Source: Streptomyces natalensis ATCC 27448 (lineage in GTDB: Bacteria > Actinomycetota > Actinomycetes > Streptomycetales > Streptomycetaceae). From it: a DNA stretch of 64,000 nt. Position numbers and translations under genes: made by a program. Numbering within the stretch: position 1 is the first letter of the stretch; the number at the start of each line of letters is the position of its first letter. Where the stretch lies: NCBI RefSeq assembly GCF_000935125.1, contig NZ_JRKI01000061.1, forward strand, positions 558,001 to 622,000, written 5' to 3'. The notes beneath the pieces are model-generated. The model worked only from the letters and a program-made list of their open reading frames with translations, searched no databases and was not told where the DNA came from. Below are positions 52,822 through 61,761 of the stretch, in pieces.

Positions 52822-54729
52822 TCAGCCGTGCTTCGCACGCGACGCCGCGCGGGCGCGCTCGCGGGCGTCCAGGTTGACCTTGCGGATGCGGACCGCCTCG
52901 GGGGTCACCTCGACGCACTCGTCATCGCGGCAGAACTCCAGGGACTGCTCCAGGGAGAGCTTGCGCGGCGGGACGATGGCCTCGAACGAGTCGGCCGAGG
53001 ACGACCGCATGTTGGTGAGCTTCTTCTCCTTGGTGATGTTGACGTCCATGTCGTCGGAGCGGGAGTTCTCGCCGACGATCATGCCCTCGTACACCTCGGT
53101 GCCCGGCTCGGTGAAGAGCACGCCGCGCTCCTGGAGGTTGGTCATCGCGAAGGCGGTGACCGCGCCGGAGCGGTCGGCGACCAGGGAGCCGTTGTTGCGG
53201 GTCTGGAGGGTGCCGAACCAGGGCTCGTGGCCCTCGTGGATGGAGTGCGCGATGCCCGTACCGCGGGTGTTGGTCAGGAACTCCGTACGGAAGCCGATCA
53301 GACCGCGGGAGGGGACGACGAACTCCATGCGGACCCAGCCGGAGCCGTGGTTGGACATGTTGTCCATGCGGCCCTTGCGGGTGCCCATGAGCTGGGTGAC
53401 GGCGCCCATGTGCTCCTCGGGCACGTCGATCGTCATACGCTCGACGGGCTCGTAGGTCTTGCCGTCGACCTCCTTGGTGACCACCTGCGGCTTGCCGATG
53501 GTCATCTCGAAGCCCTCGCGGCGCATCTGCTCGACCAGGATGGCCAGCGCCAGCTCACCGCGGCCCTGCACCTCCCAGGCGTCGGGGCGCTCGGTGTCCA
53601 GGACGCGCAGCGAGACGTTACCGATCAGCTCGCGCTCCAGGCGGTCCTTGACCTGGCGGGCGGTGACCTTGCGATCCTTTATCGCGGACTTGGCGTCCGC
53701 GCCCTTGCCCGTGCCGCCGCGGCCGACCAGCGGGGAGGTGTTGGTGCCGATGGTCATGGAGATGGCCGGCTCGTCCACCGTGATCAGGGGGAGGGCGATG
53801 GGGTTCTCCGGGTCGGCCAGGGTCTCGCCGATCATGATGTCGGGGATACCCGCGACCGCGCAGATGTCGCCCGGGCCGGCCTTCTCGGCGGGCTTGCGGG
53901 TGAGCGCCTCGGTCATCATCAGCTCGCTGATGCGGACGTTGGCGACCGTGCCGTCGCGCTTGATCCAGGCGACGGTCTGGCCCTTCTTCAGCTCGCCCTG
54001 CTCGACGCGGAGCAGCGCGATACGGCCGAGGAAGTTGTCGGCGTCGAGGTTGGTGACGTGGGCCTGGAGGGGGGCCGTCTCGTCGTACTCGGGGGCCGGG
54101 ACGTGCTCCAGGATCGTGGAGAAGAACGGCTCCAGGTTGGTGCTGTCCGCCGGGACGGTGCCGTCCTCCGGCTTGGTCAGCGAGGCGATGCCGTCACGGC
54201 CGCAGGCGTAGACGATCGGGAACTCGATCTGCTCCTCGTCCGCGTCCAGGTCGAGGAAGAGGTCGTAGGTCTCGTTGACGACCTCGTCGATCCGGGAGTC
54301 CGGGCGGTCCGTCTTGTTGATGCACAGGATGACGGGCAGCCGCTGCTGGAGGGCCTTGCGCAGCACGAAGCGGGTCTGCGGGAGCGGACCCTCGGAGGCG
54401 TCCACCAGCAGGACGACCGCGTCGACCATCGACAGACCGCGCTCGACCTCGCCACCGAAGTCGGCGTGGCCGGGGGTGTCGATGATGTTGATCGTGATCA
54501 CGTCCCCGCCGTCCTTGGGGTGGTACTTGACGGCGGTGTTCTTGGCCAGGATCGTGATGCCCTTCTCACGCTCCAGGTCGTTCGAGTCCATGACGCGGTC
54601 GTCGACGGACTCCAGCTGGTGGGCGGCGAACGCGCCGGCCTGCTTGAGCATGGCGTCGACGATGGTCGTCTTGCCGTGGTCGACGTGGGCGACGATGGCT
54701 ACGTTGCGAATGTCATGGCGCGTGGGCAC
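52822..54729 (-). CDS. typA: ribosome-associated translational GTPase TypA/BipA
   Basis: 635 aa. G1 AHVDHGKTT (about 14-22), G3 DTPGHADFGG, G4 NKTD (INKTDRPDS) are intact. EF-G-like domains II, III and V follow, with VNVRISELMM-type DII and RGELALAILVEQMRREGFEM in DV, and a C-terminal TypA-specific domain (FGTLQTRNNGSLVADRSGAVT) replacing EF-G domain IV. TypA binds ribosomes under stress and aids 50S assembly. GTG 54729 is the only fitting start. The gene is convergent with the RsbW-like gene. Confidence 0.95.
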   Translation of the reverse strand: MPTRHDIRNVAIVAHVDHGKTTIVDAMLKQAGAFAAHQLESVDDRVMDSNDLEREKGITILAKNTAVKYHPKDGGDVITINIIDTPGHADFGGEVERGLSMVDAVVLLVDASEGPLPQTRFVLRKALQQRLPVILCINKTDRPDSRIDEVVNETYDLFLDLDADEEQIEFPIVYACGRDGIASLTKPEDGTVPADSTNLEPFFSTILEHVPAPEYDETAPLQAHVTNLDADNFLGRIALLRVEQGELKKGQTVAWIKRDGTVANVRISELMMTEALTRKPAEKAGPGDICAVAGIPDIMIGETLADPENPIALPLITVDEPAISMTIGTNTSPLVGRGGTGKGADAKSAIKDRKVTARQVKDRLERELIGNVSLRVLDTERPDAWEVQGRGELALAILVEQMRREGFEMTIGKPQVVTKEVDGKTYEPVERMTIDVPEEHMGAVTQLMGTRKGRMDNMSNHGSGWVRMEFVVPSRGLIGFRTEFLTNTRGTGIAHSIHEGHEPWFGTLQTRNNGSLVADRSGAVTAFAMTNLQERGVLFTEPGTEVYEGMIVGENSRSDDMDVNITKEKKLTNMRSSSADSFEAIVPPRKLSLEQSLEFCRDDECVEVTPEAVRIRKVNLDARERARAASRAKHG

Positions 54730-54913
54730 TAGCGGTGCTTCTCCCGGAATCGTGGTTGGCTACGCGTACGGACCGGTACGCGCGCCCGCCGGGCTTGGAT
54801 GACGCCACGGCCTCACCCCATGGTACGGGGCTGCGGCGACAACGGCCGCCGCAGCCCGTTTCCACCCACGCTGACCTGCGATTTCTCACCGGTTGTTAGC
54901 TCTGGCTGCACCT

Positions 54914-57247
54914 TTACTTCGTGTAGCCGATGTCTTGGAAGCGCGGCGAGGCGAAACCGAACGCGCCGATGTTGGCGAGGCCCTTTCTGGTCGCCACGAG
55001 CTCCGGGCGCTGATAGAGGGGGATGGATCCGGCCACCGCCCAGATCCGGGCGTCGGCCTGCGCCATCAGATGCTCCGCCGCGTCCTCGTCCAGCTCGGAG
55101 GCCGCCTGGTCGAAGAGCTGGTCGATGTGGTCGGTGCCGACGCGGGTGTAGTTCTCTTCGACGGTCAGCGAGCCGTCGGCGGCGGGTTCGGGCTTGGCGT
55201 AGATGGGGCGGGCGTCGGTGGCCGGATAGGCGGTGCCCGGCCAGGAGTACAGCGCCAGGTCGTAGTCGCCGGCGGCGATGTGGTCCTGGAAGTAACTGGC
55301 GTCGGCGACCTGCTGGACGGAGGTCTGGATGCCGACCTTGGCGAGCATGGCCGAGATGCGCTCCCCCACGGTGCGCAGCTGCTCGGAGCCCGCGCCGTCG
55401 GGGAGGACGAAGCGCAGGGTGAGCGGTTTGCCGTTCTTGCGCAGGGCGGGGACGACGGTCGTCTTCTTGCGCGGCCCGCCCTTGGCCCGGGAGTCCGCGC
55501 CCTTGGCCCGGGAGTCGTCGTCGGCGGGCAACTGCGCGGCGGCCACCGGGCGCGCCGGCTCCTCGTCGGCGCGGGCCTCGCGGGCCTGCTCAGCGCTCAT
55601 CGGGCGGGCCTCGGCGGGGCCGGTGTCCTGGCCGGTCTCGATCCGCTCGGCGGCGCCCAGCGCCCGCGCGGCGCGCCGCTGGTAGGCCCGGGAGGTCGTG
55701 CCGGCGCCGGCCTGCTCCTGGGCGGCGGCCTCGGCCTTGTAGAGGGCGGCGCTCTGGTGCAGCAGCGCGGAGCGCTGGACCTCGGCGCCGACCGCGCCGG
55801 CGGCGGAGAGCGGGGCCTCGGCGGCGGCGGGCCGGGCACCGGGGCCGTAGTCCTGCGTGACGGCGCCGGGAGCGGCGGCCCGGTCGGCGTGCCCGGGGCG
55901 CTCCGGGTTGCGGCCGTCCGTGGTGCCCCGCTTGCGGGACGGCTCCCTCGCGGCGCCCGAGGTGCTGGGCGCGGCCGCGTGCGGCTTCTGCTTGGCCTGC
56001 TCCGTGAGGCCGCCCGGCTTCCAGCCCGCGTCGGCCAGCAGCGACCGGGCCGCGTCGGCGTCCGGCCCGCCGACCGCGTCGCTGTGGTCCTCATAGCCCT
56101 CCTGCCCGGCCATCAGCAGATGGCTGCCGAGCGGGCCGGCGGGCAGGCTGAGCGGCTTGAGGACGGTGTCGGCGAGCGCCTGGCGGTCGATGGCGCGGGC
56201 CACGGCGCGGCGGACGCGTTCGTCGCTGAGCGGGCCGGTGCTGCCGTTGAGGGCGAGCTGGGTGTAGGCGGGCTCCAGGGCCCTGCGGACGGTGTAGCCG
56301 CGCAGGGCGGTGCGGGCCGCCGGTTTCACGTCCGTACGGGCCCTGGATCCCGAGCCCGCAGGGTGGCCTGCCGAGGCGACCTTGCGGGCGGCGGCCTGGT
56401 CGACCTCGGCGACGTCGACGGCCCCGGCGGCGAGGGCGGCGGCCCGGCGCTCGCGCGGCAGCTCGGTGAAGACGATCCGGTCGAGCTTGGCACGGGCGCC
56501 CCACCACCTGGGGTTGCGGACCAGGGTGAGGCGGTCGCCGTGCGCCGCCCGCTCGGCCATCATGAACGGCCCGGCCGCGACCTTGAGCCGCTCGCGGGTG
56601 CCGTCGTTGAAGGCGTCCGCGTCGCCCATCACGCTCTGCGGGTAGAGGGGGGTGAACAGGGAGCGCCAGTCGGCATAGGGGCGGGCGAAGGTGACCTTGA
56701 CCTCGCCCCGGTGCGCGCCCTGGGCGACCTTGGCGATCCGGTCGTACCCGGCATTGCGGGCGGTCCAGAAGGCGTTGTCCTTGCCGCGGAGCGCCTTCCA
56801 CTGGGCGAGGAAGTCGGCGGCGCCGATCCGGCGGCCGTCGCTCCAGCGCGCCTTGGGGTTGATCTTGTAGGTGACGACCTGCTTGGGGTCGCGGGCGGTG
56901 ATGTCGGCGGCGTCCAGGTAGTCGGCATTGCGCTGCGGGCGGCCGCGCTCGTCGAGGGTGAAGAGAGTGGGCAGCACCGCGCCGGTGATCCGGGTGGTGG
57001 TGGCGTCGGCGTCGGCCTGGAAGGCGTTGAAGGTGCCGGGCATGCTGTCAACGGCCCACCGGAGGGTGCCGCCGTCCTTCAGCCGTTCCCGGGCGGCCGG
57101 GGCGATGTCCTGGGAGGCGGCGGCCGCCGCGTCCGACCCGTCGTCGCCGCTGCATCCGGCCAGGACCGGCAGCGGGAGCAGGACCCCGGCCGCGATCAGT
57201 GCGGCACAGCGGCGCGTGCGGCACGCTGAGCTGACTTGGTCGGTCAT
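54914..57247 (-). CDS. large solute-binding lipoprotein with an internal insertion
   Basis: 777 aa from ATG 57247 (GGAGGTAACG upstream). The signal peptide ends in the lipobox LAGC (about residue 31). The SBP_bac_5 (peptide-binding) fold is visible at residues 60-410 (GGTLRWAVDSMPGTFNAFQA, GPLSDERVRRAVARAIDR) and resumes at about 600-770 (LTLRFVLPDG ... YDLALYSWPG). Between them lie roughly 190 low-complexity residues rich in Ala, Arg, Glu and Gln that are not in ordinary family members. No permease or ATPase genes are adjacent, so it is an orphan binding protein. typA follows after 184 bp on the same strand. Confidence 0.85.
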   Translation of the reverse strand: MTDQVSSACRTRRCAALIAAGVLLPLPVLAGCSGDDGSDAAAAASQDIAPAARERLKDGGTLRWAVDSMPGTFNAFQADADATTTRITGAVLPTLFTLDERGRPQRNADYLDAADITARDPKQVVTYKINPKARWSDGRRIGAADFLAQWKALRGKDNAFWTARNAGYDRIAKVAQGAHRGEVKVTFARPYADWRSLFTPLYPQSVMGDADAFNDGTRERLKVAAGPFMMAERAAHGDRLTLVRNPRWWGARAKLDRIVFTELPRERRAAALAAGAVDVAEVDQAAARKVASAGHPAGSGSRARTDVKPAARTALRGYTVRRALEPAYTQLALNGSTGPLSDERVRRAVARAIDRQALADTVLKPLSLPAGPLGSHLLMAGQEGYEDHSDAVGGPDADAARSLLADAGWKPGGLTEQAKQKPHAAAPSTSGAAREPSRKRGTTDGRNPERPGHADRAAAPGAVTQDYGPGARPAAAEAPLSAAGAVGAEVQRSALLHQSAALYKAEAAAQEQAGAGTTSRAYQRRAARALGAAERIETGQDTGPAEARPMSAEQAREARADEEPARPVAAAQLPADDDSRAKGADSRAKGGPRKKTTVVPALRKNGKPLTLRFVLPDGAGSEQLRTVGERISAMLAKVGIQTSVQQVADASYFQDHIAAGDYDLALYSWPGTAYPATDARPIYAKPEPAADGSLTVEENYTRVGTDHIDQLFDQAASELDEDAAEHLMAQADARIWAVAGSIPLYQRPELVATRKGLANIGAFGFASPRFQDIGYTK

Positions 57248-57649
57248 GGTCGTTACCTCCGAGGCTCGCCCGCGTCGCGCCAACACGTCCGGCCGACTTT
57301 GCGGCTCATCACATCTATGGCTCCCCTACTGAAGGCGACCGGTCCCGGCGCGGCCGCAGGACACGTCGTCTGCCGTAACAACCTCACCCGTCCGGCCCCT
57401 CAAGAGGCCCGGAGGAACGGGAAACGCGACCCGAACGGCGGTGTGTCACCGGCCACTTCGGTGCCTTGCGCGCCGCCGCGTACGACCCGCCGCCGTACCG
57501 GCGTTCGAGGGGTGTCGCGGAGCAGGATTGCCGAAACGCACCGGTTCGAGTCGTAATCGCGCCTGCCCCCTTCCCAACGCCTACTGTGACGCGCGACACT
57601 CGCGGGCGCATGAGATCGCCCAGCACACCCTTCGGAGGTGAGGGCACGT
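57248..57649. other. 402-bp divergent intergenic region
   Basis: This gap holds the promoters of the lipoprotein gene (minus) and of the sdh operon (plus). I see no gene and no clear promoter elements. A tRNA-like GGTTCGAGTC at 57543 is not part of a cloverleaf. Confidence 0.5.
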
Positions 57650-57946
57650 ATGTCCCTTCAGGACGCATTGACGGCGGTGGAACGCCATCTGACCGAGCTG
57701 ATCCGGTCCGTGGCGCGGCTGGAGGAACAGGTCGGCACCGGGCTGGACATGCGACGGGTGCGCAGCGACGCCAATCATCTGCGCGAAAGCCTCGGCCTGC
57801 TCAAGGAGAGCGCGACGGGCGCGAAGCCGGCCCGGCCCGGAACCGGGGACGAGATGGTGCCGATCCCGGATGCGCCGTACGACGCCAAGCTGTGGACGGA
57901 CGCCGAGGACGAGGGGCTCGGCGCCAAGGACCGGCATGCGCCTTAG
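57650..57946 (+). CDS. small conserved protein at the head of the sdh operon
   Basis: 98 aa. The first ~55 residues form an amphipathic helix (LQDALTAVERHLTELIRSVA and RLEEQVGTGLDMRRVR), followed by a Pro/Asp-rich C-terminal part (PDAPYDAKLWTDAEDEGLG). ATG 57650 has GGAGGTGAG eight bases upstream. It is soluble, with no known family. It probably belongs to the transcript for the fumarate reductase/succinate dehydrogenase subunits that begins 76 bases downstream. Confidence 0.75.
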   Translation: MSLQDALTAVERHLTELIRSVARLEEQVGTGLDMRRVRSDANHLRESLGLLKESATGAKPARPGTGDEMVPIPDAPYDAKLWTDAEDEGLGAKDRHAP

Positions 57947-58022
57947 GGGCCGGGCACCGCTCGCCTTGCACCGCCCACCCACCGGAAGTACCCACCGGAA
58001 GTACCCACCACGGAGACCGACG

Positions 58023-58850
58023 TTGGCCACTGGTACCGAACCCTCATCGCAAGCGGGCGCGAGCGGCGTGCATGCCGCCTCGCGGGCCGCGATTCCCGCC
58101 CGTCATCTGCGGACCGACAGATGGTGGCTGGCCCCGGCCTGCACCGCCGCCGGGCTGCTCGCGTTCGTCGTCTACTCGACCTGGCGGGCCTTCGCGAACG
58201 CGGACTACTACCACGCGCCCTATGTGTCGCCGTTCTACTCGCCGTGCCTGGCCCAGAACTGCCAGACCATGCACGGCGGCCCCAACTGGGAGATCTTCGG
58301 GCCCTGGTGGGGCCTGTCCCCCGCCCTGCTGATCCTGATCTTCCCGCTGGGCTTCCGGCTGACCTGCTACTACTACCGCAAGGCCTACTACCGCGGCTTC
58401 TGGGCCTCGCCGCCGGCCTGCGCGGTCGCCGAACCGCACAAGAAGTACACCGGCGAGACCCGCTTCCCGCTGATCCTCCAGAACATCCACCGCTACTTCT
58501 TCTACTTCGCGGTGCTGGTGGCCTGTGTCCTGACGTTCGACACCGTGCTGGCCTTCCGCGACGAGCACCACCGCTGGGGCCATATGGGCCTGGGCACCCT
58601 GGTCTTCCTGGCGAACATCGTGCTGATCTGGGCGTACACCCTCTCCTGCCACTCCTGCCGGCACATCGTCGGCGGCCGGCTGCGGCACTTCTCCAAGCAC
58701 CCCGTCCGCTACCGGCTGTGGGGCTGGGTCGGCAAGCTCAACGAGCGGCACATGCTGCTGGCCTGGTGCTCGCTGTTCAGCGTCGGATTCGCCGATCTGT
58801 ACGTGTATCTGCTGGCCACCGGGGCCTTCGCCGACCCGCGGTTCTTCTGA
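58023..58850 (+). CDS. succinate dehydrogenase/fumarate reductase membrane anchor
   Basis: 275 aa from TTG 58023, which has GGAGA seven bases upstream. About five membrane helices are seen: WLAPACTAAGLLAFVVYSTW, WWGLSPALLILIFPLGFRL, FFYFAVLVACVLTFDTVL, LGTLVFLANIVLIWAYTLS and LLAWCSLFSVGFADLYVYLL. Histidines at the ends of helices (IHRYFFYF, SCHSCRHIV) could ligate heme b, and a Cys-rich loop CLAQNCQTM lies outside. In actinobacteria a single polytopic subunit anchors such an enzyme. sdhA follows 59 bases later. Symbol left blank because it is not homologous to E. coli SdhC by obvious sequence. Confidence 0.8.
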   Translation: MATGTEPSSQAGASGVHAASRAAIPARHLRTDRWWLAPACTAAGLLAFVVYSTWRAFANADYYHAPYVSPFYSPCLAQNCQTMHGGPNWEIFGPWWGLSPALLILIFPLGFRLTCYYYRKAYYRGFWASPPACAVAEPHKKYTGETRFPLILQNIHRYFFYFAVLVACVLTFDTVLAFRDEHHRWGHMGLGTLVFLANIVLIWAYTLSCHSCRHIVGGRLRHFSKHPVRYRLWGWVGKLNERHMLLAWCSLFSVGFADLYVYLLATGAFADPRFF

Positions 58851-58909
58851 GCCGCGGCCGCATCGCGGCGGCCCCCCATTCAAATCCGTAACGAAAGGTG
58901 TGGCGTCTG

Positions 58910-60868
58910 ATGGCGCACGTGGACCGGCAGGCATGGGACGTGGTCGTGGTGGGCGCCGGCGGGGCCGGACTGCGCGCCGCGATCGAGGCCCGCGAGGCGG
59001 GTATGCGCACGGCCGTGATCTGCAAGTCCCTGTTCGGCAAGGCCCATACGGTGATGGCCGAGGGCGGTATCGCGGCCAGCATGGGCAATGTCAACGAGGG
59101 CGACAACTGGCAGGTGCACTTCCGCGACACCATGCGCGGCGGCAAGTTCCTCAACCACTGGCGGATGGCCGAACTCCACGCCCGGGAGGCCCCCGACCGG
59201 GTCTGGGAGCTGGAGACCTGGGGCGCGCTCTTCGACCGTACGCCCGACGGCCGGATCTCCCAGCGCAACTTCGGCGGCCATGAATACCCGCGGCTGGCGC
59301 ACGTCGGCGACCGTACGGGGCTGGAGCTGATCCGTACCCTCCAGCAGAAGATCGTCTCGTTGCAGCAGGCCGACGAGCAGGAATTCGGCGCGTACGACGC
59401 CCGGTTGAAGGTTTTCCAGGAGTGCACGGTCACCCGCGTCCTGAAAGCGTCGACGAGCGGCTCCGCCGCGGGGTCCGGCAAGGTCGCGGGCGCCTTCTGC
59501 TACGAGCGCGAGTCCGGCCGCTTCTTCGTCCTGGAGGCGCCGGCCGTGGTGCTGGCCACCGGCGGGATCGGCAAGTCCTTCAAGGTGACGTCGAATTCGT
59601 GGGAGTACACGGGCGACGGGCACGCCCTGGCGCTGCTGGCCGGGGCCTCGCTGATCAACATGGAGTTCGTGCAGTTCCATCCGACGGGGATGGTCTGGCC
59701 GCCGTCGGTCAAGGGGATCCTCGTCACCGAGTCCGTCCGGGGTGACGGCGGGGTGCTGCGCAACAGCGAGGGCCGGCGCTTCATGTTCGACTACATCCCG
59801 GACGTCTTCAAGGAGAAGTACGCGCAGACGGAGGCCGAGGGCGACCGCTGGTACGACGACCCCGACAACAACCGCCGGCCGCCCGAGCTGCTCCCCCGCG
59901 ACGAGGTCGCCCGCGCCATCAACGCCGAGGTCAAGGCGGGCCGCGGCTCCCCGCACGGCGGGGTCTTCCTGGACGTCTCGACGCGGATGCCGGCCGAGGT
60001 GATCAAACGGCGGCTGCCGTCGATGCACCATCAGTTCAAGGAACTGGCGGACGTGGACATCACCGCCGAGCCGATGGAGGTCGGGCCGACCTGCCATTAC
60101 GTGATGGGCGGGGTGGAGGTCGACCCGGACACCGCGGCGGCCAACGGCGTGCCCGGACTGTTCGCGGCCGGTGAGGTGGCCGGCGGGATGCACGGCTCCA
60201 ACCGGCTGGGCGGCAACTCCCTGTCCGACCTGCTGGTCTTCGGGCGGCGGGCGGGGCTGTACGCCGCCGAGTACGCCGCGGCGACGGCCGCGCGGCCGGT
60301 GCCCGACGAGCGGGAGGTGGACGCGGCCGAGGCGGAGGCGCTGCGGCCCTTCAGCGCCGAGGACGAGCAGCCGGGCGCCGTCCACGACGGGGGCCCGGCG
60401 GAGAATCCGTACACCCTCCACCAGGAACTCCAGCAGGCGATGAACGACCTGGTGGGGATCATCCGCCGGGAGGGCGAGATGGCCGAGGCGCTCAAGCGGC
60501 TGGCCGGGCTGCGGGTACGGGCCCGGCGGGCGGGCGTCGAGGGGCACCGGCAGTACAACCCCGGCTGGCACCTGGCGATCGATCTGCGCAACATGCTGCT
60601 GGTCAGCGAGTGTGTGGCGCGGGCCGCGCTGGAGCGCGAGGAGAGCCGCGGCGGGCACACCCGCGACGACCACCCGACGATGGACCGGCGCTGGCGCAAC
60701 ATCAACCTGGTCTGCGAGCTGGCCGACGGCCGGACGGAGGCGGACCCGGCGCTGGGCCAGATCCGGCTGAGCCGCCGGGAGACCCCGCCGATCCGCCCCG
60801 ATCTCCTCGGACTCTTCGAGAAGGAGGAGCTGGTGAAGTATCTGACGGACGAGGAGCTGAGCCGGTGA
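58910..60868 (+). CDS. sdhA: succinate dehydrogenase/fumarate reductase flavoprotein subunit
   Basis: 652 aa. The dinucleotide-binding motif is VVVGAGGAGLRAAIEA (about 11-26), the HTVMAEGGIAASMGN segment includes the His that can bind FAD covalently, and the substrate-site Arg lies in TESVRGDGG with HPTGM nearby. The C-terminal domain (REGEMAEALKRLAGLRVRAR) is standard. ATG 58910 has AAAGG upstream; a GTG at 58898 is too close to it. It oxidises succinate or reduces fumarate at the inner membrane. It overlaps sdhB (GTGA). Confidence 0.93.
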   Translation: MAHVDRQAWDVVVVGAGGAGLRAAIEAREAGMRTAVICKSLFGKAHTVMAEGGIAASMGNVNEGDNWQVHFRDTMRGGKFLNHWRMAELHAREAPDRVWELETWGALFDRTPDGRISQRNFGGHEYPRLAHVGDRTGLELIRTLQQKIVSLQQADEQEFGAYDARLKVFQECTVTRVLKASTSGSAAGSGKVAGAFCYERESGRFFVLEAPAVVLATGGIGKSFKVTSNSWEYTGDGHALALLAGASLINMEFVQFHPTGMVWPPSVKGILVTESVRGDGGVLRNSEGRRFMFDYIPDVFKEKYAQTEAEGDRWYDDPDNNRRPPELLPRDEVARAINAEVKAGRGSPHGGVFLDVSTRMPAEVIKRRLPSMHHQFKELADVDITAEPMEVGPTCHYVMGGVEVDPDTAAANGVPGLFAAGEVAGGMHGSNRLGGNSLSDLLVFGRRAGLYAAEYAAATAARPVPDEREVDAAEAEALRPFSAEDEQPGAVHDGGPAENPYTLHQELQQAMNDLVGIIRREGEMAEALKRLAGLRVRARRAGVEGHRQYNPGWHLAIDLRNMLLVSECVARAALEREESRGGHTRDDHPTMDRRWRNINLVCELADGRTEADPALGQIRLSRRETPPIRPDLLGLFEKEELVKYLTDEELSR

Positions 60869-61761
60869 GCGTGCAGAACGTGGGCGGCCGGGAGACGGAC
60901 GGGACGGACGGAACGGGCGGGCACGGCGTGGCCGGGCAGCGCGGGGAGGCGCGGCCGGCGAACGGGCCGGGGCAGGCGCAGGGCGGGCAGTCCGGCGCGT
61001 ATCTGGCGCATTTCCGGGTGTGGCGCGGCGATGCGGACGGCGGCGGGCTGGAGGACTTCCGGGTCGAGGTGCACGAGGGCGAGGTGGTGCTGGACATCAT
61101 CCACCGGCTCCAGGCGACGCAGGCGTCCGATCTGGCGGTCCGCTGGAACTGCAAGGCGGGCAAATGCGGTTCGTGCAGCGCGGAGATCAACGGCCGGCCG
61201 CGGCTGATGTGCATGACACGGATGTCGGTGTTCGACCGTACGGAGACGGTGACGGTCACCCCGATGCGGGCCTTTCCGGTCGTGCGGGACCTGGTCACCG
61301 ATGTGTCGTTCAACTACGCCAAGGCCCGCGAGGTACCCGCGTTCGTGCCGCCGGCGGAGCTGGGGCCCGGCGAGTACCGCATGCAGCAGGAGGATGTGAA
61401 CCGCTCGCAGGAGTTCCGTAAGTGCATCGAGTGCTTCCTGTGCCAGAACACCTGCCATGTGGTGCGCGACCACGAGGAGAACAAGGCCGCGTTCGCCGGG
61501 CCGCGCTTCCTGATGCGGATCGCCGAGCTGGACATGCATCCCCTGGACGCGGCCCCGGAGGCCGGTCTGGACCGTAAGGGCACCGCGCAGGACGAGCACG
61601 GCCTGGGCTACTGCAACATCACCAAATGCTGTACCGAGGTCTGCCCGGAGAACATCAAGATCACCGACAATGCGCTGATCCCGCTGAAGGAGCGGGTCGC
61701 GGACCGCAAGTACGACCCGCTGGTGTGGCTGGGCAACAAGATCCGGCGCCGCGGCCAGTGA
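60865..61761 (+). CDS. sdhB: succinate dehydrogenase/fumarate reductase iron-sulfur subunit
   Basis: 298 aa. After an N-terminal Gly/Ala-rich tail of ~45 residues comes the 2Fe-2S domain with CKAGKCGSCSAEINGRPRLMC, then the 4Fe-4S/3Fe-4S domain with CIECFLCQNTCH and CNITKCCTEVCPENI. GTG 60865 overlaps the sdhA stop and has GAGGAG eight bases upstream. It passes electrons from FAD to the quinone at the membrane anchor. The tail is longer than in most homologues. It ends in a GTGA overlap with the amidohydrolase gene. Confidence 0.93.
   Translation: MSVQNVGGRETDGTDGTGGHGVAGQRGEARPANGPGQAQGGQSGAYLAHFRVWRGDADGGGLEDFRVEVHEGEVVLDIIHRLQATQASDLAVRWNCKAGKCGSCSAEINGRPRLMCMTRMSVFDRTETVTVTPMRAFPVVRDLVTDVSFNYAKAREVPAFVPPAELGPGEYRMQQEDVNRSQEFRKCIECFLCQNTCHVVRDHEENKAAFAGPRFLMRIAELDMHPLDAAPEAGLDRKGTAQDEHGLGYCNITKCCTEVCPENIKITDNALIPLKERVADRKYDPLVWLGNKIRRRGQ

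Noticed and set aside
57541..57556. tRNA T-arm (GGTTCGAGTC)
   Set aside because: The flanking five-base stems do not pair and no acceptor, D or anticodon arms can be drawn around it.
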